From: Thiohalospira sp051746205
GTDB taxonomy: Bacteria > Pseudomonadota > Gammaproteobacteria > Thiohalospirales > Thiohalospiraceae
DNA length: 11,389 nt
Reading direction: 5' to 3'
Assembly: GCA_051746205.1 (NCBI GenBank)
Contig: JBNJEU010000053.1
Location: 1 to 11,389 of the forward strand
Of this stretch, positions 7,333 to 11,389 are shown piece by piece; the first letter of the stretch is position 1, and each line of letters opens with the position of its first letter. Position numbers and translations under genes: made by a program. The notes beneath the pieces were generated by a model. It ran no database searches. It had not been told where the DNA came from and worked only from the letters and a program-made list of their open reading frames with translations.

Positions 7333-7345
7333 TTGTCAATTGTCA
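7333..7345 (+). repeat. Tandem direct repeat TTGTCA upstream of pilT
   Basis: TTGTCA occurs at 7333-7338 and again at 7340-7345, one base apart, in an AT-richer patch 24 bases after the rhomboid stop. It may be a binding site for a regulator or an upstream promoter element. Neither copy is at a usable distance from the TGATACGCT element further downstream. Confidence 0.3.
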
Positions 7346-7375
7346 CCGACCGGTGGCGGGAAGTGGCGCACCTCG

Positions 7376-7384
7376 TGATACGCT
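7376..7384 (+). promoter_or_regulatory. Possible extended -10 for pilT-pilU
   Basis: TGATACGCT reads as an extended -10 (TG, one base, then TACGCT with T1, A2 and T6 of the consensus). It lies about 45 bases before the pilT ATG and no fitting -35 is seen. A sigma-54 reading of TGGCGC at 7364-7369 was tested and fails because the GC at -12 is absent. Confidence 0.25.
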
Positions 7385-7386
7385 CG

Positions 7387-7406
7387 CGGGAATCAGACGA
7401 TTCCCG
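7387..7406. promoter_or_regulatory. Perfect 8-bp inverted repeat in the pilT leader
   Basis: CGGGAATC (7387-7394) and GATTCCCG (7399-7406) pair perfectly around a 4-base AGAC loop. The repeat sits just after the possible -10 and 13 bases before the GAGAGGA ribosome-binding site of pilT. No T-run follows, so it is not an intrinsic terminator. An operator over the start of transcription or a 5' hairpin is more likely. Confidence 0.5.
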
Positions 7407-7429
7407 ACCACAGCCGCCGAGAGGACGCC

Positions 7430-8467
7430 ATGGACATCACCGATCTCCTTTCATTCACCGTGCAGAACGGGGCCTCCGACCTCCATGTCTCCGCGGGAAT
7501 GCCGCCCATCATCCGCACCGACGGCGATCTGCGCCGCATCAACGTGCCGGAGCTGGACGACAAGGGCGTCAAGGAGCTGGTCTACGAGATCATGAACGAC
7601 CAGCAGCGGCGCGACTTCGAGGAGCGCTGGGAGACCGACTTCTCCTTCGAGCTGCCGGACGTGGCCCGCTTCCGTGTCAACGTCTTCAATCAGAATCGCG
7701 GCATGGGGGCGGTCTTCCGGACCATCCCTTCGGAAGTCCTGTCGCTGGAGAAGCTGGGGGCGCCGGATATCTTCAAGGAGATCTGCCAGAACCATCGCGG
7801 TCTGGTTCTGGTCACCGGCCCCACCGGCTCCGGCAAATCGACCACCCTCGCGGCGATGCTCGACTTCAAGAACGAGAACGAGTACAGCCACATCCTGACG
7901 GTGGAGGACCCCATCGAGTTCGTCCATGACTCGAAGCGCTCGCTGATCAACCAGCGCGAGGTCCACCGCGACACCCATACCTTTTCCGATGCCCTGCGCT
8001 CCGCCCTGCGCGAGGATCCGGACACCATCCTGGTGGGCGAGTTACGCGATCTGGAGACCATCCGTCTGGCGCTGACCGCCGCCGAGACCGGTCACCTGGT
8101 CTTCGGCACCCTGCACACCAGCTCGGCGGCCAAGACCATCGACCGCATCGTCGACGTCTTCCCGGCCGAGGAGAAGACCATGGTTCGCTCCATGCTCTCC
8201 GAGTCCCTGCAGGCGGTGATCTCGCAGACCCTGTTCAAGAAGGTGGACGGGGGGCGGGTGGCCGCCCACGAGATCATGCTCGGCACCTCTGCCATCCGGA
8301 ACCTCATCCGCGAGGACAAGGTGGCGCAGATGTACTCCGCCATCCAGACCGGCCAGTCGGTCGGCATGCAGACCCTGGATCAGGCCCTGCAGAAGCTGGT
8401 CCAGACCGGTCAGATCGCGCGCGAGGAGGCCCACGCCAAGGCGATCAACAAGGAGATGTTCCAATGA
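7430..8467 (+). CDS. pilT: Type IV pilus retraction ATPase PilT
   Basis: A hexameric cytoplasmic ATPase of 345 residues that powers depolymerisation and retraction of the type IV pilus, driving twitching motility and DNA uptake. The canonical opening M-D-I-T-D-L-L and the A-S-D-L-H motif (15-19) mark the N-terminal domain. Walker A is G-P-T-G-S-G-K-S-T at 130-138, the Asp box is around T-V-E-D-P-I-E-F at 157-164, Walker B is L-V-G-E-L-R-D at 201-207 and the His box is T-G-H-L-V-F-G-T-L-H at 220-229. The PilT signature A-I-R-N-L-I-R-E at 288-295, needed for retraction in studied homologues, is intact. Length matches the usual 344-345. A GAGAGGA ribosome-binding site lies a few bases before the ATG. 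It overlaps pilU by ATGA. The yggS and proC neighbours commonly found beside pilT in pseudomonads are absent here. Confidence 0.98.
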   Translation: MDITDLLSFTVQNGASDLHVSAGMPPIIRTDGDLRRINVPELDDKGVKELVYEIMNDQQRRDFEERWETDFSFELPDVARFRVNVFNQNRGMGAVFRTIPSEVLSLEKLGAPDIFKEICQNHRGLVLVTGPTGSGKSTTLAAMLDFKNENEYSHILTVEDPIEFVHDSKRSLINQREVHRDTHTFSDALRSALREDPDTILVGELRDLETIRLALTAAETGHLVFGTLHTSSAAKTIDRIVDVFPAEEKTMVRSMLSESLQAVISQTLFKKVDGGRVAAHEIMLGTSAIRNLIREDKVAQMYSAIQTGQSVGMQTLDQALQKLVQTGQIAREEAHAKAINKEMFQ

Positions 8468-9603
8468 CCGACATTCAGCCGCTCCTGGAACAGATGGCCC
8501 GACGCAAGGGGTCGGACCTCTTCGTCACCGTCGGCATGCCGCCGGCGATGAAGATCAACGGCGCACTGGAGCACCTGACCGATTCCGCCCTGGATGCCGG
8601 CGGCGCCCGGGCGCTGGTGCTTTCGACCATGAACGACCACCAGCGCGCGGCCTACGAACGCGACCACGAGGCCAATTTTGCCGTGGTCACCCAGAACGGG
8701 GACCGCTTCCGCGTCAGCGCCTTCTACCAGCGTGGCCAGTGCGGCATGGTGATCCGGCGCATCGAGACCACCATCCCGGAGCTGGAGGACCTGGACCTGC
8801 CGGCGATCATCGGCGATCTGGCCATGACCAAGCGCGGACTGATCCTGTTCGTCGGCGGCACCGGCACCGGCAAGTCCACCTCCCTGGCAGCGATGCTCGG
8901 CAAGCGCAACGCCTCGGCGCCGGGCCACATCCTCACCATCGAGGACCCGGTGGAATACGTCCATCCGCACCGTCAGTGCATCGTCACCCAGCGCGAGGTC
9001 GGGGTCGACACCGCTTCGTTCGAGGAAGGGCTGAAGAACGCGCTGCGCCAGGCACCGGATGTGGTCCTCATCGGCGAGATCCGCTCGCGCGAGATCATGG
9101 ACTACGCCGTGGCCTTCGCCGAGACCGGCCACCTGGCGCTGGCCACCCTGCACGCCAACAATGCCAACCAGGCGCTGGACCGGATCATCAACTTCTTCCC
9201 CAGCGACCGCCGTGAACAGCTGCTCATGGACCTCTCCCTGAACCTCAAGGCGGTGGTGGCCCAGCAGCTCATCCCCACGGTGGATGGCGAGGGCCGGGTC
9301 GCCGCCCAGGAGATCCTGCTGGGCACGCCGCTGGTGCAGGACAAGATCCGCGCCGGCGAGGTCCACGAACTCAAGGCGATCATGGCCCAGTCCACCGAGC
9401 AGGGCATGCAGACCTTCGACAACCACCTCCACGCCCTCTACCGCGACGGCCGGATCAGCTACGAGAACGCCCTGGCCCACGCCGACTCCGCCAACGAGGT
9501 GCGGATGATGGTCAAGTACGGCGAGAGCGGCGGCGAGGATCGTGATTCCGGCGGCGGCTCCGGCCCCGCTCCGAAGCCCGATTTCAGCCTCGTGGACAAC
9601 TAG
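8464..9603 (+). CDS. pilU: PilT-dependent retraction ATPase PilU
   Basis: A paralogue of PilT that works with it in the same pilus base and boosts retraction force. It has 379 residues. Walker A is G-G-T-G-T-G-K-S-T at 131-139, the Asp box is T-I-E-D-P-V-E-Y at 158-165, Walker B is L-I-G-E-I-R-S-R-E at 202-210 and the His box is T-G-H-L-A-L-A-T-L-H at 221-230. It lacks the A-I-R-N-L-I-R-E signature of PilT, having a T-P-L-V-Q-D-K-I-R-A stretch at the matching place. This separates the two paralogues. The last 27 residues or so are a Gly/Ser/Pro/Asp-rich tail, probably disordered, as known for PilU. The start ATG overlaps the pilT stop (ATGA, 8464-8467), so translation is coupled. No terminator is seen after the stop. 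Confidence 0.97.
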   Translation: MTDIQPLLEQMARRKGSDLFVTVGMPPAMKINGALEHLTDSALDAGGARALVLSTMNDHQRAAYERDHEANFAVVTQNGDRFRVSAFYQRGQCGMVIRRIETTIPELEDLDLPAIIGDLAMTKRGLILFVGGTGTGKSTSLAAMLGKRNASAPGHILTIEDPVEYVHPHRQCIVTQREVGVDTASFEEGLKNALRQAPDVVLIGEIRSREIMDYAVAFAETGHLALATLHANNANQALDRIINFFPSDRREQLLMDLSLNLKAVVAQQLIPTVDGEGRVAAQEILLGTPLVQDKIRAGEVHELKAIMAQSTEQGMQTFDNHLHALYRDGRISYENALAHADSANEVRMMVKYGESGGEDRDSGGGSGPAPKPDFSLVDN

Positions 9604-9629
9604 TCGGGCCCACCCTCCGGCAAAGGCGC

Positions 9630-9635
9630 TATACT
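9630..9635 (+). promoter_or_regulatory. Strong -10 element for the lipoprotein cassette
   Basis: TATACT matches the sigma-70 -10 consensus at 5 of 6 positions and stands 27 bases after the pilU stop. No -35 hexamer is recognisable 16-18 bases upstream, so activator dependence is possible. Transcription would begin near 9642 and leave a leader of about 87 bases. The leader contains an imperfect direct repeat, TGGATCCATCGA (9635-9646) and TGGATCCCATCGA (9680-9692). Confidence 0.4.
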
Positions 9636-9678
9636 GGATCCATCGAGTCGGCCTCAAGAACGCGGACGGGAAGCCGCT

Positions 9679-9732
9679 ATGGATCCCATCGAACACCATG
9701 GCCGACCAGACAAGAGAGGGCTCACACCATGA
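9679..9732 (+). CDS. Possible 17-residue leader peptide overlapping the lipoprotein start
   Basis: ATG at 9679 opens a frame reading M-D-P-I-E-H-H-G-R-P-D-K-R-G-L-T-P and stops at TGA 9730-9732. The stop shares ATGA with the start codon of the LPP20-like lipoprotein at 9729. A GGGAAG stretch lies at about the right distance upstream for ribosome binding. The arrangement is that of a translationally coupled upstream frame. It could equally be chance in a GC-rich leader, and a second out-of-frame ATG at 9698 weakens it. Nothing in the peptide suggests a function. Confidence 0.22.
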   Translation: MDPIEHHGRPDKRGLTP

Positions 9733-10313
9733 CCATTCGCACCGACCACCTCCCGGGCCTCCTGGCCCTCTTCCTCGGCGCCGGCCTGCTCGCGGGCTGC
9801 GGCAGCACCCCGGACGAGCCCGAACCCGAGGAACCGCCGGCGGGCATGACCGCTGTGCAGATGCCGGACTGGTTCGATTCGTCCCAGACCGCCAACGAGG
9901 CCGACGGGTACATCTACGGCTACGGCATGGGCGAGAGTTCCAGCCGCCGGCTGGCCACCCAATCGGCCCAGGCCGAGGGGCGACGCGCCATTGCCGGATA
10001 CATCGCCGCCCAGGCCACCGGTCTGCTGGAAGAGTCGGTGCAGGACATGGGCAGTGAAGCGGTCGAGACGGCCCGGGGCGTCTTCGAGGAATTCGTCGAC
10101 CAGCGCGTCCACGGCGTCCGGCCGGACCGCAACGCCCTCTATCGAAACGAGGAGAGTGGTGATTACGTCGCCTACTACCGCATGCGCGTCGAACAGGAGC
10201 TCTTCGACGAAATGATGGAGAGCGCCATCAACAACGAAGACCTCAGTGCCGAGCTGGAGCCGGTCCACGAGGACGCCATGGAGCTGCTGCGTCAGCGGCG
10301 CGAGGAGCAGTAG
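9729..10313 (+). CDS. LPP20-like outer-membrane lipoprotein
   Basis: A predicted lipoprotein of 194 residues with a type II signal peptide, lipobox L-A-G-C24. The mature form starts C-G-S, which favours sorting to the outer membrane. An acidic, Pro-rich linker (28-38) follows. The M-P-D-W-F motif (45-49), the G-Y-G-M-G stretch (64-68) and regularly spaced Ala residues (76, 80, 82) match the pattern of the LPP20 family, which includes FlgP of Vibrio. A closing strand G-D-Y-V-A-Y-Y-R-M-R (144-153) is also typical. The C-terminus is a charged helix ending H-E-D-A-M-E-L-L-R-Q-R-R-E-E-Q (180-194), a motif that recurs in the next gene. It is the first gene of a three-lipoprotein cassette. The function of the family is generally unknown. 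No flagellar genes are visible to support an FlgP role. Confidence 0.85.
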   Translation: MTIRTDHLPGLLALFLGAGLLAGCGSTPDEPEPEEPPAGMTAVQMPDWFDSSQTANEADGYIYGYGMGESSSRRLATQSAQAEGRRAIAGYIAAQATGLLEESVQDMGSEAVETARGVFEEFVDQRVHGVRPDRNALYRNEESGDYVAYYRMRVEQELFDEMMESAINNEDLSAELEPVHEDAMELLRQRREEQ

Positions 10314-10314
10314 G

Positions 10315-10515
10315 ATGCGTTGTTCGGCCCAGCCCCTGCTCGCCGCGACCCTGCTGGTGGCCACCTCGGTTCTGCTGACCGGCTGCGCCTCTCCCCGGGA
10401 CGCCATGGACAAGGCCATGGAGGATGCCCGGACGGAACGCGAGAGCACTTCCGACGACACCCGGCAGCACGACGACGCCATGGACCGGATGGAGCGTCGA
10501 CGCGAACAGCAGTAG
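10315..10515 (+). CDS. Small charged lipoprotein of 66 residues
   Basis: The start ATG is 1 base after the preceding stop. AGGAG (10303-10307) lies 7 bases upstream inside that gene, a good ribosome-binding site that fixes this start over any earlier one. The signal peptide ends in lipobox L-T-G-C24, followed by A-S. The mature part is only 43 residues, almost entirely charged, with D-A-M-D-K-A-M-E-D-A (29-38) and a C-terminal H-D-D-A-M-D-R-M-E-R-R-R-E-Q-Q (52-66). It should form a short amphipathic or coiled-coil helix. In size it recalls Lpp (Braun lipoprotein), but it lacks the C-terminal Lys used for peptidoglycan attachment. I do not recognise a family. The matching tail in the upstream protein suggests a shared partner or a partial duplication. 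Confidence 0.8.
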   Translation: MRCSAQPLLAATLLVATSVLLTGCASPRDAMDKAMEDARTERESTSDDTRQHDDAMDRMERRREQQ

Positions 10516-10533
10516 CCCGGGCCATGCCGGGCT
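10514..10533 (+). promoter_or_regulatory. Perfect hairpin with the next start codon in its loop
   Basis: AGCCCGG (10514-10520) pairs perfectly with CCGGGCT (10527-10533) around a 6-base GCCATG loop. The ATG in the loop is the start of the third lipoprotein gene. The first arm begins inside the TAG stop of the second. No Shine-Dalgarno precedes this ATG. A ribosome finishing the second gene would open the hairpin, so coupled translation is the simplest reading. Confidence 0.55.
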
Positions 10534-11389
10534 GGCTGCGCGCCCTGCTTCTCGGATCGGTTGTCGCTCTGCTGGCCGGTTGCGCCCTGTGGCCGACCAC
10601 ACCGACGACGGTGGGGGAGCTGGAACGCGCGGGGCGCGCAGAAGCGGATGATGAGCCGCGCGCCGGTTTCGGCCACGGCACGGGGCGCACCCCCGGGGCC
10701 GCGCGCGAGGCGGCCCGCGCCGATCTGGCCCAGCAGCTCGGTGGCCGCGTCCTCAGCCGATTCAGAGTGGAGTCCGGTTCGGAACCGGACGAAGCCACAC
10801 GGCATCTGGTCGGGTCGACCCACGTCCTGGCCCGAGCGGCCGTCGCCGGTATCGAACTGGATCACCGTCAACAGGCCGTTGACGGCTGGTATGTCCGGCT
10901 CCGGCTCCCGCCCGATCGCATGGCGCGCCTCCGCGCGGAGGCCGAACGCCAGTCCCCGGCCCTGCTCTGGTTCGGGCGCCTGCTCGACACCCCGGCGGAG
11001 CGGGCGGGCGCGCGTCTGATCCGGGCCCTGAAGGGCCTCGCCGCCGCCCACGAACACGGCGTCGCCGACGACCCCCTGTACCATGACGATCGCGTGCTGA
11101 CGTTCGCCACCTTCTTCGAGCAGCGGGTCGTGGAAAGCACCGAGAGTCTGGAGGTCGTGCCGCTGGTGGAGGACGACGCGGTGCGTTTCCTGGTCCTCCA
11201 CCAGGCCAGCCTGACCCCGCAGCCACGCCTGGCGCTGAAGGTCATGGGACAGGAGATGCACACCGACACCGAGGGACGAACCCCGCCGGTGGACCTCGAC
11301 GATCTGCCGCGCCGGGTCCCCGTGACCCTCCTCGGCGACGTCGAGACCATGACAAGCCTCGACACCCTCGCGGCCTCCCCCGAGAGCCT
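10524..11389 (+). CDS. LPP20-like lipoprotein with C-terminal extension, 3' end outside window
   Basis: The frame is open from ATG 10524 to the end of the window (288 codons visible, no stop). The signal peptide ends with lipobox L-A-G-C20 followed by A-L. An LPP20-like region (about 47-130) has G-F-G-H-G (48-52), then Ala at 60, 64 and 66, then A-R-A-D-L-A-Q-Q-L (64-72), and a closing strand G-W-Y-V-R-L-R-L (121-128). The spacing of G-x-G-x-G and the Ala residues is identical to that in the first gene of the cassette. A helical region (about 131-200) follows, then beta-rich sequence (about 205-288) with a T-D-T-E-G-R turn (247-252) reminiscent of Ig-like domains. The family of the C-terminal part is not recognised. 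It starts 8 bases after the preceding stop without a Shine-Dalgarno, in the loop of a hairpin. Confidence 0.82.
   Translation, partial: MPGWLRALLLGSVVALLAGCALWPTTPTTVGELERAGRAEADDEPRAGFGHGTGRTPGAAREAARADLAQQLGGRVLSRFRVESGSEPDEATRHLVGSTHVLARAAVAGIELDHRQQAVDGWYVRLRLPPDRMARLRAEAERQSPALLWFGRLLDTPAERAGARLIRALKGLAAAHEHGVADDPLYHDDRVLTFATFFEQRVVESTESLEVVPLVEDDAVRFLVLHQASLTPQPRLALKVMGQEMHTDTEGRTPPVDLDDLPRRVPVTLLGDVETMTSLDTLAASPES

Noticed and set aside
7335..7340. TTGACA on the - strand near the pilT leader
   Set aside because: A perfect -35 hexamer, but no -10 at 16-18 bases. It would only drive antisense transcription into the rhomboid gene.
7364..7378. Possible sigma-54 promoter before pilT
   Set aside because: TGGCGC resembles the -24 box, but the -12 position reads GTGA instead of the required GC.
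8410..9699. A 429-codon open frame on the - strand
   Set aside because: Antisense to pilU and its downstream leader. The PilU motifs on the + strand are unambiguous.
9654..11261. A 535-codon open frame on the - strand
   Set aside because: It lies antisense to the three lipoprotein genes, which have lipoboxes, good spacing and recognisable patterns. The reverse frame has no domain and is typical of shadow frames in GC-rich DNA.

Overview
The window looks like chromosomal DNA from a GC-rich, Gram-negative gammaproteobacterium. The tandem pilT-pilU pair, the ElyC-type envelope factor and three lipobox lipoproteins point there. The acidic proteins and the EG-repeat Rpn-type tail would suit a halophilic member of the Chromatiales/Ectothiorhodospiraceae, but that placement is a guess from style, not from a search. 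No rRNA, tRNA, CRISPR array, insertion sequence or phage gene was seen, and no gene-free stretch exceeds 300 bases.

Left part (1-5255): the window opens inside the tail of an Rpn/DUF4351-like nuclease gene on the + strand. This converges on a 1091-residue SWIM-SNF2 helicase gene on the - strand (232-3507). Upstream of the helicase, also on the - strand, is a membrane chemoreceptor (3603-5255). The 95-base gap between these two - strand genes holds a strong imperfect dyad and a candidate promoter for the helicase. 

Middle part (5262-7308): a short divergent promoter region separates the chemoreceptor from elyC (envelope/peptidoglycan factor). A two-gene unit follows: a membrane-anchored glutaredoxin and a rhomboid protease, 1 base apart. 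The glutaredoxin has a well-spaced promoter-like sequence whose predicted start of transcription falls on the start codon.

Right part (7309-11389): pilT and pilU, the retraction ATPases of the type IV pilus, overlap by 4 bases. The pilT leader carries a perfect 8-bp inverted repeat. After pilU comes a separate lipoprotein cassette with its own -10 element. It consists of an LPP20-like lipoprotein, a 66-residue charged lipoprotein and a larger LPP20-like lipoprotein cut by the window end. The first two share a 15-residue C-terminal motif, the first and third share an LPP20-like G-x-G-x-G...A...A-x-A spacing, and the start codon of the third sits in the loop of a perfect hairpin. This cassette is the best candidate here for an undescribed envelope system. 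Chemoreceptor, pilus motors and envelope factors give the region a surface/envelope theme, but only the immediate operons are supported as functional units.
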